Source of the DNA: Cesiribacter andamanensis AMV16
GTDB taxonomy: Bacteria > Bacteroidota > Bacteroidia > Cytophagales > Cyclobacteriaceae
DNA: 35,471 nucleotides
Assembly: GCF_000348925.1 (NCBI RefSeq)
Contig: NZ_AODQ01000036.1
Span: forward strand, 1-35,471
Direction of reading: 5' to 3'
A program made the position numbers and the translations under genes. Shown here one piece after another: positions 1 through 8,322 of this stretch (positions are counted from its first letter, which is position 1; every line of letters begins with the position of its first letter). The notes under the pieces are model-generated. The model had not been told where the DNA came from. It saw only the letters and a program-made list of their open reading frames with translations, and ran no database searches.

Positions 1-57
1 TCCCACTAAAAATTCGGGATGATTCATGTCTCTTATGAGGCAGGGGCATCAGCCCCC

Positions 58-1494
58 TTAGTCAACCACAGTAAGCTTAATGGTATTGGTGCGGGCCTTA
101 GCCTGTATGGGCATGCTGGCCGTATGGATCAGGATGTTGCCCTCAAACAGGCAGCCCATCTCCTTCAGATAATTGGTAATGTCCGTAAAGGTCTGGTCGG
201 TCGATTCCATCTTATCATAATAAAAGCAGCGGATGCCCCACAGCAGGTTAAGGCTGGACATCAGCGGACGGTTATTGGTAAAGATGAACACATTGGCCTT
301 GGGCCGGTGACTGGCAATGCGGTAGCCGGTATAGCCCGATTTGGTCATGCCTACTATGGCATTGGCCTTTACCTTCTTGGCCAGGCGGCAGGCCTGTAGC
401 ACAATGGAATCGTTCAGGAAGGTAGCCGACTGCTCCGATACGTTCTCATGTTTGAAGTAGATGCTGGGCATGTTTTCCTCTACTGAGAGGATGGTACGCA
501 CCATGCTTTTGATCACTTCAAGGGGGTACTGGCCGGCCGCTGTTTCAGCAGAGAGCATCAGGGCATCCGCCCCGTCCGATACGGCATTGGCAATGTCGTT
601 GGTTTCGGCTCGGGTGGGGCGCGGGTTGGTGATCATGCTCTCCATCATTTGAGTAGCAATGATCACCGGCTTGCCTATATCATTGCACTTGCGCACAATC
701 ATTTTCTGTACCATGGGCACCTCTTCCATCTGGGTTTCAACACCCAGGTCACCACGGGCTACCATAATGCCATCGGCCGCGCGGATAATGGCATCAATAT
801 TCTTAAGAGCCTCGGGTTTTTCTACTTTGGCCATCACTTTGCAGTACTTGCCGGCCTTGCGGATCTTTTCTTTCAGCGAAAGCACATCATCGGCCGTGCG
901 TACAAAGGAAAGCGCAATCCAGTCCAGGTCGTTTTGCATGCCAAATACCAGGTCCTCTTCGTCTTTTTCAGTCAGCGAAGGAGCCGATACATCGGTCATG
1001 GGCAGGTTAATTCCTTTGCGGGATTTAAGTATGCCGCCGTAGATCACCCGGGTAAATACCTTATTGCCCTCGCTGCGCTCCACGCGCAGCTCAATCTTGC
1101 CATCATCTACCAGGATCATGTCGCCCGATTTTACATCCTGCGGCATGGCCTCGTAAGAGGTGGAGATCAGATGACTGTTGCCCAACACACGCTCGGTGGT
1201 GATCACCAGTTCCTGGCCTGCCTTTAGCTCCACCCCGTTATTTTCAACCTCGCGGGTACGGATCTTGGGCCCCTGCAGGTCCTGCAAAAGGGCAATGTGC
1301 GTACCCAGTTCCTCATTGATCGAGCGTACATACTGCACTACCTGCAGGTGCTCCTCATGTGAGCCGTGGGAGAAGTTAAGGCGGAACACGTCCACCCCGG
1401 CCAGCGCCAGTTCTTTCAGTTTTTCCCGGCTATTGCAGGCGGGTCCTACCGTAGCAACAATTTTGGTCTTATTAAAAGCAATTCGTTGTTCCAT
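58..1494 (-). CDS. pyk: Pyruvate kinase
   Basis: This cytoplasmic glycolytic enzyme converts phosphoenolpyruvate and ADP to pyruvate and ATP. The 478-residue protein has the usual bacterial length and is complete. The N-terminal KIVATVGPA segment and the NFSHG motif are visible. The active-site block MAKVEKPEAL is followed by IMVARGDLGVE, which is the pyruvate kinase signature carrying the catalytic lysine and the metal-binding acidic residues. An IATQMMESM segment and the C-terminal allosteric-type domain follow. The start is ATG, one base after the stop of the upstream minus-strand gene at 1496-1918, so the two are probably co-transcribed and translationally coupled. The pairing of pyk with this small gene, opposite acpP-fabF-rnc, is characteristic of Bacteroidota. 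A weak GC hairpin overlaps the stop codon region (about 45-58) and could help terminate transcription, but no clear T tract follows it. Confidence 0.98.
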   Translation of the reverse strand: MEQRIAFNKTKIVATVGPACNSREKLKELALAGVDVFRLNFSHGSHEEHLQVVQYVRSINEELGTHIALLQDLQGPKIRTREVENNGVELKAGQELVITTERVLGNSHLISTSYEAMPQDVKSGDMILVDDGKIELRVERSEGNKVFTRVIYGGILKSRKGINLPMTDVSAPSLTEKDEEDLVFGMQNDLDWIALSFVRTADDVLSLKEKIRKAGKYCKVMAKVEKPEALKNIDAIIRAADGIMVARGDLGVETQMEEVPMVQKMIVRKCNDIGKPVIIATQMMESMITNPRPTRAETNDIANAVSDGADALMLSAETAAGQYPLEVIKSMVRTILSVEENMPSIYFKHENVSEQSATFLNDSIVLQACRLAKKVKANAIVGMTKSGYTGYRIASHRPKANVFIFTNNRPLMSSLNLLWGIRCFYYDKMESTDQTFTDITNYLKEMGCLFEGNILIHTASMPIQAKARTNTIKLTVVD

Positions 1495-1495
1495 A

Positions 1496-1918
1496 TTAAA
1501 AGATCAGATTTTCCTTAGATTTTAAGCTCTCCACCTCAATTGGCTTTACAAAGTCTACCGTAGGGATCTTCTGCAGCACTGCTACCAGGTCCAGATGATC
1601 AAATAGCCCCCCCTCACCCTGTAACATCAGCAGATAATCAAACTGTTTGAGCTCGGGCAGTAAAAACGCCTGCTCCGCTTCACTTACGGAGCGATTGCGC
1701 AGGAGACGCAAAAGGCAATTTTCGGTAGCAAATATATAGTTTGAGATGGAGAGATCGGGTTGATTGGTGAAAGCAAAGGCAATATCTTTTTCTTTCACCA
1801 GCCGAATGTGCAGAAGCTGATTGAGGTACCAGGCCAGTTTATATTCCCGCATGGGGCTCAGCAGTGCCCACAAGGTAAAATCATATTCATAGTCGACCTG
1901 TAAACGGCTTCGTTTCAT
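1496..1918 (-). CDS. IPExxxVDY family protein
   Basis: This is a 140-residue cytoplasmic protein of unknown function. Near residues 100-110 it has the segment LPELKQFDYLL, a close variant of the IPExxxVDY motif that names a Bacteroidota family typically encoded beside pyk. The N-terminal half has the family-like pattern of a short acidic/aromatic start followed by WYLNQLL. No signal peptide or membrane segment is visible. Its stop codon is one base from the pyk start, which indicates a two-gene operon driven from the divergent region shared with acpP. The function is not established. The assignment rests on the motif and on the conserved neighbourhood. Confidence 0.85.
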   Translation of the reverse strand: MKRSRLQVDYEYDFTLWALLSPMREYKLAWYLNQLLHIRLVKEKDIAFAFTNQPDLSISNYIFATENCLLRLLRNRSVSEAEQAFLLPELKQFDYLLMLQGEGGLFDHLDLVAVLQKIPTVDFVKPIEVESLKSKENLIF

Positions 1919-2063
1919 AACAATTTGCAGCTAAAGGATTTAGCAGACACACATTCTTTTTAGCCGCAGTGTGCACGAAAGATACTGATTTTCTAAACCG
2001 TGCCAAAACATTCCTGTTAACTGTAGGGAGAACAGGCTAATTATTTCAACATTCGTAACTTGG

Positions 2064-2095
2064 TTTGTTTTTATTTCAAAATCTGCATTTATTTG
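2064..2095 (+). promoter_or_regulatory. Possible Bacteroidota-type promoter for acpP
   Basis: A TTTG at 2064-2067 is separated by 20 bases from TTTATTTG at 2088-2095. This fits the Bacteroidota vegetative promoter form (TTTG, about 19-21 bases, TAnnTTTG) with one mismatch. Transcription would then begin near 2102, about 30 bases before the acpP start codon. This is a pattern match only. Confidence 0.4.
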
Positions 2096-2131
2096 CAGCG
2101 GATTAATTTCTAACCTAAATTTTTCACAGCA

Positions 2132-2371
2132 ATGTCTGAGATCGCTCAAAAAGTAAAACAAATCATCGTAGATAAGTTGGGCGTTGAAGAGTCTGAAGTA
2201 ACCCGCGAGGCGAGCTTCACAAACGACCTTGGTGCCGACTCTCTGGATACAGTAGAGCTCATCATGGAGTTTGAAAAAGAATTCAACATATCTATTCCCG
2301 ATGATCAAGCCGAAAACATCTCGACCGTAGGTCAGGCTGTTGATTATCTGGAAGCCAACGTGAACAAATAA
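2132..2371 (+). CDS. acpP: Acyl carrier protein
   Basis: This is the small acidic carrier that holds growing fatty acyl chains as thioesters during type II fatty acid synthesis. The 79-residue protein has the standard length. The phosphopantetheine attachment motif GADSLD is intact, with the modified serine at residue 37. Helix-forming segments on either side match ACP, including [18 protein letters not shown] and a C-terminal [10 protein letters not shown]. It lies 23 bases upstream of fabF on the same strand, and the pair is almost certainly one operon continuing into rnc. A plausible promoter lies just upstream. Confidence 0.99.
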   Translation: MSEIAQKVKQIIVDKLGVEESEVTREASFTNDLGADSLDTVELIMEFEKEFNISIPDDQAENISTVGQAVDYLEANVNK

Positions 2372-2394
2372 TCTTTGTTTACTAACCACCTTCT

Positions 2395-3648
2395 ATGCAG
2401 TTAAAGAGAGCTGTTATAACAGGCTTAGGTGCACTTACTCCCCTGGGCAACACCGTGCAGGACTACTGGCAGGGTCTTGCCGGGGGTGTAAGTGGCGCTG
2501 GGCCCATCACCAAATTCGACGCCGAAAAATTCAAAACCAAGTTTGCCTGCGAGGTACGGGGGTTTGATGCCGGCCAGTTTATGGATCGAAAAGAGGCCCG
2601 CAAAATGGACCTCTTCACCCAGTATGGCATTGCCGTGGCCCAACAGGCCTTTGAAGATGCCAACATCGATCTTGGTAAAATAAACCTGGACCGCGCCGGT
2701 GTAATATGGGGCTCTGGCATAGGAGGCCTGACTACTTTCCAAAACGAAGTGGCCGATTTCGCCAAAGGCGACGGCACCCCCCGCTTCAACCCCTTCTTCA
2801 TTCCTAAAATGATCGCCGACATTTGCGCCGGCCTCATTTCCATGCGCTGGGGACTGCGCGGACCAAACTATGCAACGGTATCGGCCTGTGCGTCTTCTAC
2901 ACACGCCCTTATTGATGCCTTTAACACCATTCGGCTGGGCAAAGCCGATATCATCATCACCGGTGGCTCCGAAGCGGCCGTTACCGAGGCCGGCATTGGT
3001 GGCTTTAACGCCATGAAAGCCCTCTCGGAGCGCAACGACGACCCCAAAACCGCCTCCCGCCCCTTTGATAAAGACCGCGATGGTTTTGTACTGGGTGAAG
3101 GCGCCGGTGCTCTGGTGGTAGAAGAATACGAGCACGCCAAAAAGCGCGGTGCCAAGATCTATGCCGAGATCATCGGCGGTGGCATGAGTGCCGATGCCTA
3201 CCACATGACAGCCCCCCATCCGGAAGGCCTGGGTGTGATCGCCGTTATGAAAAATGCACTGGAAGATGCCGGCATCTCTCCCGAGGAAGTAGACTATGTA
3301 AACGTACATGGTACCTCTACCCCCCTGGGCGATGTAGGCGAGGCCCGTGCCATACAGCGCGTATTTGGAGAGCATGCCTACAAGCTTAACATCAGCTCTA
3401 CCAAAAGCATGACAGGCCACCTGCTGGGTGCTGCCGGCGCCATAGAATCGATTGCGTCTATTCTGGCCATGCAGCACAACCTGGTGCCGCCTACCATCAA
3501 CCATTTTGAATCGGACGAAGCCCTTGATCCAAAGCTCAATTTCACCTTTAATGAAGCGCAGGCGCGTGAGGTAAAGGTAGCCCTGAGCAACACCTTTGGA
3601 TTTGGCGGCCACAATGCCTCTATTATCTTCCGCAAAGTAGAAGACTAG
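2395..3648 (+). CDS. fabF: Beta-ketoacyl-ACP synthase II
   Basis: This condensing enzyme of fatty acid elongation joins malonyl-ACP to acyl-ACP with release of CO2. The 417-residue length is normal for KAS II. The catalytic triad is visible: Cys165 in SACASSTHA, His305 in VHGTSTPLGD, and His342 in MTGHLLGAAGA. A glycine-rich C-terminus (FGFGGHNAS) completes the thiolase fold. The ATG start follows the acpP stop by 23 bases. Its stop codon shares one base with the GTG start of rnc, so translation is likely coupled. The acpP-fabF-rnc order is a common Bacteroidota operon. Confidence 0.98.
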   Translation: MQLKRAVITGLGALTPLGNTVQDYWQGLAGGVSGAGPITKFDAEKFKTKFACEVRGFDAGQFMDRKEARKMDLFTQYGIAVAQQAFEDANIDLGKINLDRAGVIWGSGIGGLTTFQNEVADFAKGDGTPRFNPFFIPKMIADICAGLISMRWGLRGPNYATVSACASSTHALIDAFNTIRLGKADIIITGGSEAAVTEAGIGGFNAMKALSERNDDPKTASRPFDKDRDGFVLGEGAGALVVEEYEHAKKRGAKIYAEIIGGGMSADAYHMTAPHPEGLGVIAVMKNALEDAGISPEEVDYVNVHGTSTPLGDVGEARAIQRVFGEHAYKLNISSTKSMTGHLLGAAGAIESIASILAMQHNLVPPTINHFESDEALDPKLNFTFNEAQAREVKVALSNTFGFGGHNASIIFRKVED

Positions 3649-4388
3649 TGACCCCCTGGTACAGGCGCATGTTTAGCTGGGCCCTGCGGTTTGGTTCTCC
3701 CGACCGTAAGCTGGCCGAAGCCATGCATGTGATTACCGGGCGCTATCCTGGCAATTTGCATCTCTACAAGCTGGCCATGCTGCACAGCTCGGCTGCCCCT
3801 GCGCTTGACAATGGCCACCGTGCCAGCAACGAACGCCTGGAATATCTGGGCGATGCCGTGCTCAATGCCGTGGTGGCCGATTACCTGTTCAGCAAATTTC
3901 CCTTTAAAGATGAGGGCTTCCTGACCGAAATGCGCAGCCGCATCGTAAACCGGGAGTCGCTCAACGACATTGGCCGCCAGCTGGGCCTCAATGCCCTGCT
4001 GGTGTTTGATAACAACCTGCGGCGCGAATCCTACCGCACCATTTTTGGCAACGCCCTGGAGGCCCTGATAGGGGCCATTTACCTGGACTGGGGCTATGCC
4101 TTCTGCGCAGCTTTTATCGAAAACCGGCTGCTGCTCCCCTACTTTCACCTGGATACCCTCATCAATACCCCGCACAACCACAAGAGCCTGCTCATAGAGT
4201 GGGCACAAAAGGAAGCGCGCCAGCTGCAGTTTGAAGTGCAGGACGGCGCCAGCGGGCAGGGCCGGGAATTTACGGCCACCATCCTGCTCAATGGCGAGCC
4301 GCTGGCCACCGGCAAGGGGTCCAGCAAAAAGAAAGCCGAGAAAGACGCAGCGCGCAAGGCCTGGTCGGCCCTGGGCTTTGAACCCTGA
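3648..4388 (+). CDS. rnc: Ribonuclease III
   Basis: This endonuclease cleaves double-stranded RNA in rRNA processing and mRNA turnover. The 246-residue protein contains the RNase III signature NERLEYLGDAVLNAVV near residue 65, with its catalytic acidic residues. A second acidic helix (NALEALIGAIYLDWG) follows. The C-terminal double-stranded RNA-binding domain runs from about residue 178 and ends with the KGSSKKKAEKDAARKAW basic helix. The chosen start is GTG, overlapping the fabF stop by one base. An in-frame ATG seven codons downstream (3669) is an alternative. The overlap favours coupling to fabF. Confidence 0.96.
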   Translation: MTPWYRRMFSWALRFGSPDRKLAEAMHVITGRYPGNLHLYKLAMLHSSAAPALDNGHRASNERLEYLGDAVLNAVVADYLFSKFPFKDEGFLTEMRSRIVNRESLNDIGRQLGLNALLVFDNNLRRESYRTIFGNALEALIGAIYLDWGYAFCAAFIENRLLLPYFHLDTLINTPHNHKSLLIEWAQKEARQLQFEVQDGASGQGREFTATILLNGEPLATGKGSSKKKAEKDAARKAWSALGFEP

Positions 4389-4514
4389 TCCCCCCTTCTT
4401 TCCTTTACCCTATACTGCCCCGGCGGAGCTGAATCTGGCACTGTACCTCAACAAAAAAGGGGCGGTGCGTGTATAAGTGGTGCAGATGCGTAAATTAGCG
4501 CCATATTTTTTGCC

Positions 4515-6431
4515 ATGACTTACCTACGTCTGGGAGCCGCCTCCCTTAATACAACCCCTTTCGACTGGGCTGCCAACCTGCGCAACATCCGTTTGGCTAT
4601 AGAAGAAGCACGGGAGAAGGGGGTACAGCTGTTGCTGCTGCCTGAAATGTGCCTGACCGGCTATGGCTGTGAGGATGTATTCCTGACCGAATGGCTGCCC
4701 ACCAAAGCCCTGCAGTTACTGGAAGAAGTGAAGGGCTGGTGCAGCAACATAACCGTAGCGCTGGGGGTGCCCTACCGCTATCAGGGCGATCTCTACAACG
4801 GTGCCTGCCTGATCCATGATGGTCGTATACTGGGCATTACCGCCAAGCAGTGGCTGGCCAACGATGGGGTGCATTACGAAACCCGCTGGTTTAGCCCCTG
4901 GCCCGCCGGCCGTCAGGAGACCGTGGAGCTGCATGGCGAGTCCTTTCCTTTTGGTGATGTGGTCTATGAGCTGCATGGCATCAAAATCGCTTTTGAGATT
5001 TGTGAGGATGCCTGGCGCACAACCAGCAGGCCAGCCATCCGCCACCACGAGAAAGATGTAGACCTGATCCTGAACCCCAGTGCCAGCCACTTTGCCATGT
5101 GCAAGACCGAGCTGCGCAAAGAACTGGTCTGCACCTCCTCCGCCCTCTATGCCTGCACCTATGTGTATGCCAACCTGCTGGGCAATGAGGCCGGCCGCAT
5201 GATCTACGATGGAGACTGCTTTATTACCCATCATGGCGAGCTGGTACAGCGCAGCTGCCGGCTTTCCTTCAAAGAGGTAGACATGATCTGGGCCGATGTG
5301 GACTTTGCCAACCGCCGCTTTACCCCTCAGCCCATTAAGCAGGATGCGCTTGACAAGGAAACCGAGTTTGCAAAGGCCGCCAGCCTGGCCCTGTTCGATT
5401 ACATGCGCAAGAGCCGCAGCAGGGGCTTTGTGCTCTCGCTGAGTGGCGGCGCCGATAGCAGCACCTGCGCCGTGCTGGTATCGGAAATGGTAAAGCGGGG
5501 CTGTGCCGAGCTGGGTACCAAGCGCTTTTTAGAACGCGCCGGCTTTGGCGCACTGGCAGAGGAATTGGCACAACAGGAGCTGCAGGGGCGCGCCGCCGAG
5601 CGCTACATCGTAAGCAAGCTGCTGGTCTGCGCCTACCAGGGTACCAAACACTCTTCAGACGATACTTTTGCCTCTGCCCAACAGTTGGCCCAGGATGTAG
5701 GAGCTACCTTCTACCACTGGACCATTGATGAGGAAGTGCGCTCCTACACCGGCAAGATCGAGCAGGCCATTGGCCGCAAGCTGGCGTGGCAGAGCGATGA
5801 TATTGCCCTGCAGAACATACAGGCGCGTGCCCGTTCACCCATTATCTGGATGCTGGCCAACCTTAACAACGCCCTGCTGCTCACCACCTCTAACCGCTCC
5901 GAAGCCGATGTGGGTTATGCCACCATGGATGGCGACACCAGCGGCAGCATTTCGCCCATTGCCGGGGTAGATAAGGAGTTTGTGCGCCACTGGCTCCGCT
6001 GGGCCCAGCAGGCCCTGGACTATCCGGGCCTGGCCCCCGTAAATGGGCTTAGCCCAAGCGCCGAGCTGCGCCCGCTGGAGCAAACCCAGACCGATGAGGA
6101 AGACCTGATGCCTTATGCCATACTGGTGGCCATTGAGCGCCTGGCCATCCGGGACCGCTATTCGCCAAAGCAAACCCTGCACCTGCTGCAGTTGCAGGAG
6201 CTGGCCCCTGCCGATAAGTTAAAAGGCTGGGTGATCAAGTTCTTTCGCCTCTGGAGCCGCAATCAGTGGAAACGGGAGCGCTATGCCCCGGCCTTTCACC
6301 TGGACGATTTCAACGTAGACCCCCGCTCCTGGTGCCGCTTCCCCATCCTCTCCGGCGGCTATGCCGAGGAGCTTAAAGAGCTGGAGGGTGAATGGATAAT
6401 TGGTCCCCCATCCAGCTGGAAAAGCAGTTAA
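4515..6431 (+). CDS. nadE: Glutamine-dependent NAD(+) synthetase
   Basis: This enzyme catalyses the last step of NAD biosynthesis, amidating nicotinic acid adenine dinucleotide with ammonia released from glutamine and using ATP. The 638-residue protein has the two expected domains. The N-terminal nitrilase-like glutaminase has a Glu-Lys-Cys triad at Glu44 (LLPEMCLTGYG), Lys111 (TAKQW) and Cys163 (FEICEDAW). The C-terminal synthetase has the ATP pyrophosphatase loop SGGADSS at residues 310-316 and the TTSNRSEADVGY segment. The gene stands alone on the plus strand, with about 125 bases separating it from rnc. Its last few codons run up to a repeat-rich region. Confidence 0.97.
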   Translation: MTYLRLGAASLNTTPFDWAANLRNIRLAIEEAREKGVQLLLLPEMCLTGYGCEDVFLTEWLPTKALQLLEEVKGWCSNITVALGVPYRYQGDLYNGACLIHDGRILGITAKQWLANDGVHYETRWFSPWPAGRQETVELHGESFPFGDVVYELHGIKIAFEICEDAWRTTSRPAIRHHEKDVDLILNPSASHFAMCKTELRKELVCTSSALYACTYVYANLLGNEAGRMIYDGDCFITHHGELVQRSCRLSFKEVDMIWADVDFANRRFTPQPIKQDALDKETEFAKAASLALFDYMRKSRSRGFVLSLSGGADSSTCAVLVSEMVKRGCAELGTKRFLERAGFGALAEELAQQELQGRAAERYIVSKLLVCAYQGTKHSSDDTFASAQQLAQDVGATFYHWTIDEEVRSYTGKIEQAIGRKLAWQSDDIALQNIQARARSPIIWMLANLNNALLLTTSNRSEADVGYATMDGDTSGSISPIAGVDKEFVRHWLRWAQQALDYPGLAPVNGLSPSAELRPLEQTQTDEEDLMPYAILVAIERLAIRDRYSPKQTLHLLQLQELAPADKLKGWVIKFFRLWSRNQWKRERYAPAFHLDDFNVDPRSWCRFPILSGGYAEELKELEGEWIIGPPSSWKSS

Positions 6432-6436
6432 TCGTC

Positions 6437-6519
6437 TATCCTGTTGTTGGTGTTTTCACCAACAACTCTCTTCTGAGCTACAGATGGTTTGTTGGTGAAA
6501 ACACCAACAAAGCGGTTAA
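6437..6519. repeat. Double-hairpin dispersed repeat, copy 1 (83 bp)
   Basis: Hairpin A spans 6443-6466, with 10-bp arms GTTGTTGGTG and CACCAACAAC around a TTTT loop. Hairpin B spans 6488-6511, with arms TTTGTTGGTG and CACCAACAAA around an AAAA loop. The hairpins are joined by a spacer of 21 bases. Because the arms of A and B share GTTGGTG, they could also pair with each other. The unit begins six bases after the nadE stop and resembles a REP/BIME-type element. It could also act as a transcript end or as an mRNA-stabilising structure. Confidence 0.85.
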
Positions 6520-6586
6520 GAGCTGGAGGAGGAATAACAGATGATGGAAATTGGACAATGGACGATGGATAATTAATCTGGGGACG

Positions 6587-6669
6587 TATCCTGTTGTTGG
6601 TGTTTTCACCAACAACTCTATTCTGAGCTACAGATGGTTTGTTGGTGAAAACACCAACAAAGCGGTTAA
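6587..6669. repeat. Double-hairpin dispersed repeat, copy 2 (83 bp)
   Basis: This is a nearly identical second copy, exactly 150 bases after copy 1 and in the same orientation. Hairpin A is at 6593-6616 and hairpin B at 6638-6661. The only difference seen in the unit is one base in the spacer between the hairpins. Near-identity of non-coding copies suggests recent duplication or gene conversion. Confidence 0.85.
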
Positions 6670-6701
6670 ATAAAATGAACAGTACCCAGCTGCCACATCC
6701 C

Positions 6702-6729
6702 CCTGTTGTTGGTGTTTTCACCAACAACT
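6702..6729. repeat. Half copy of the double-hairpin repeat (hairpin A only)
   Basis: The hairpin A half of the element, including the same leading CCT and trailing T, occurs alone. Hairpin B is absent. This shows that the single hairpin can occur as a separate unit. Confidence 0.8.
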
Positions 6730-6793
6730 TTCTGGACATGCTGCATGATGGTCTGATGATTGATGTCCAGGGACGTATGTTCATCCTCTAAGA

Positions 6794-6849
6794 TCCATTG
6801 TCTATCTTCCATTGTCTATCGTCCATTGTCAATCGTCCATTGTCTACTC
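6794..6849. repeat. 14-bp tandem repeat, four copies
   Basis: Four head-to-tail units of consensus TCCATTGTCTATCG are seen, with one to three changes per unit. The units themselves look like diverged 7-bp doublets. A reverse-complement stretch of the same motif lies at 6554-6569, between the two large hairpin repeats. The array sits 43 bases upstream of the lgt start, so it may overlap the lgt promoter. Confidence 0.85.
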
Positions 6850-6892
6850 TCCCCTTTCCTAAAAGCAAAAATTGCCTAACTTGTGGGCCATT

Positions 6893-8059
6893 ATGGAGTT
6901 ACTGCATTTTATCGTTTGGGATCCCGATCCCAGCATCTTTTCAATTTTCGGGCTGGATGTGCGCTGGTACGGGCTCATGTTTGCCGTTGGCTTTCTCATT
7001 GGCCAGCAGATCATGTTTTATCTGTACCGTCAGGAAGGCAAGCCTGCCCAGGATGTGGAAACACTTACCATCTTTATGGTGGTGGCTACCATTATTGGCG
7101 CTCGCCTGGGGCATGTGTTCTTCTATGAACCTGATAAATACCTGAGCGACCCTATCCAGATCCTGAACATCCGCGGCGGCGGCCTGGCCAGCCATGGCGC
7201 TGCCATTGGTATCCTTACCGCCCTGTTTCTGTATGTGAATTACCTGATCCGCTTTCATAAGGGCAAATTTGAGGTAAAAAAGCGCAAGCGGCCCGGCCAG
7301 TCCTACCTCTGGGTGGTAGATAAAGTAGTGATCGTTACAGCCTTTATCGGCGCCCTGATCCGCATTGGCAACTTCATGAACTCCGAAATTGTGGGCATGC
7401 CTACCCAAACCCCTGAGTATGGGGTGGTCTTTGGCCACTGGCTGGAAGAATCCATCGTTCGCAACAGCCAGGGCCAGATTGTAAGTGCCGAAGCCTCGGC
7501 AGAGGAGAGCGGCCGCTGGAACGAGCGTTTTGAGGCGCCCGTACTGCTGGAGCTGGAATTCAGAAAAGGAATTGATACGGCGGCAGCGGCTCAGTATATC
7601 CGCTCCGATATTCAGCAAATGGTGCGGTATCAATCCCGCGGAGAAGCCTTCTTTACCGATCCCGGCCCGGAGCCTCTGCCCTACAGCCTGCAGCAACGCA
7701 GCGGGGTGGTAAGCGCCCGGGTGGTAGCCAATGGGGTGCCGCGTCACCCTACCCAGCTCTATGAAGCAGCTTCCTACCTGTTTATCTTCTTCCTGCTCTT
7801 TGCCATCTGGTCCCGCTACAAAGGCCGGGCGCCCGAGGGGCTGCTCTTTGGTATCTTTCTGGTTACACTCTTCGGTTTCCGCTTTATCTGGGAATTTATG
7901 AAGGAAAATCAGGTAGCTTTTGAAGAGGGCATGGTCCTGAACATGGGCCAGTGGCTGAGCATTCCGCTGGTGCTGGCGGGGGTATATTTTATCCTTCAAA
8001 GCCTGCGACGCAAACGATCCGAAGAACCGCCTGTACCCAGCCAACAGAAGGTTTCTTAA
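6893..8059 (+). CDS. lgt: Prolipoprotein diacylglyceryl transferase
   Basis: This inner-membrane enzyme transfers diacylglycerol from phosphatidylglycerol to the lipobox cysteine of prelipoproteins, the first step of lipoprotein maturation. The protein is multi-spanning, with the Lgt signature as RIGNFMNSE at residues 157-165 and HPTQLYEA from residue 285. About 120 residues separate these two blocks, longer than in E. coli Lgt. The extra stretch includes the hydrophilic segment EEASAEESGRWNERFEAP-like region, a type of insert known in Bacteroidota Lgt. I chose ATG 6893 because the reading from there (MELLHFIVWDPDP) looks like a normal Lgt N-terminus. A TTG seven codons upstream (6872) is also open. 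Several lipoproteins in this window would be its substrates. Confidence 0.95.
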   Translation: MELLHFIVWDPDPSIFSIFGLDVRWYGLMFAVGFLIGQQIMFYLYRQEGKPAQDVETLTIFMVVATIIGARLGHVFFYEPDKYLSDPIQILNIRGGGLASHGAAIGILTALFLYVNYLIRFHKGKFEVKKRKRPGQSYLWVVDKVVIVTAFIGALIRIGNFMNSEIVGMPTQTPEYGVVFGHWLEESIVRNSQGQIVSAEASAEESGRWNERFEAPVLLELEFRKGIDTAAAAQYIRSDIQQMVRYQSRGEAFFTDPGPEPLPYSLQQRSGVVSARVVANGVPRHPTQLYEAASYLFIFFLLFAIWSRYKGRAPEGLLFGIFLVTLFGFRFIWEFMKENQVAFEEGMVLNMGQWLSIPLVLAGVYFILQSLRRKRSEEPPVPSQQKVS

Positions 8060-8068
8060 CTACCTACG

Positions 8069-8097
8069 GAGCCCTCCAGCCGGAGGGCTCTTTTTTT
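8069..8097 (+). terminator. Intrinsic terminator after lgt
   Basis: A perfect 9-bp stem (GAGCCCTCC / GGAGGGCTC) with a 4-base loop is followed directly by seven Ts. It begins ten bases after the lgt stop. Confidence 0.92.
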
Positions 8098-8322
8098 GGA
8101 AACTTAGCTGTCCCAAATCCCGTTAGGCTAACACCGAAGAGTGCTGCAGCGCGTTTGCGGAGAGGGGGTGAAGGCGGCCAGAATTTTTACATATGGTAGG
8201 AATTCAGGGGCATGATTTGAGCACTAGGGGGGTAGCCGACAGGAATAAGGGTGGGCCTATGGACAATTTGCAAGTTTTTTTGTAGTATTATAGAACACAC
8301 ATCAAGTAAAGGCGGACGTAGC

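Noticed and set aside
2425-3612. 395-codon minus-strand open frame opposite fabF
   Set aside because: fabF has a full catalytic triad on the plus strand; the antisense frame has no protein features.
6437-6729. Possible CRISPR array
   Set aside because: Only two full copies and a half copy, each far longer than a CRISPR repeat and made of two hairpins, with no cas genes nearby.
6428-6784. 118-codon minus-strand frame with internally repeated peptide
   Set aside because: The repeated peptide is only the translation of the 83-bp hairpin repeats, whose 150-base spacing happens to keep frame.
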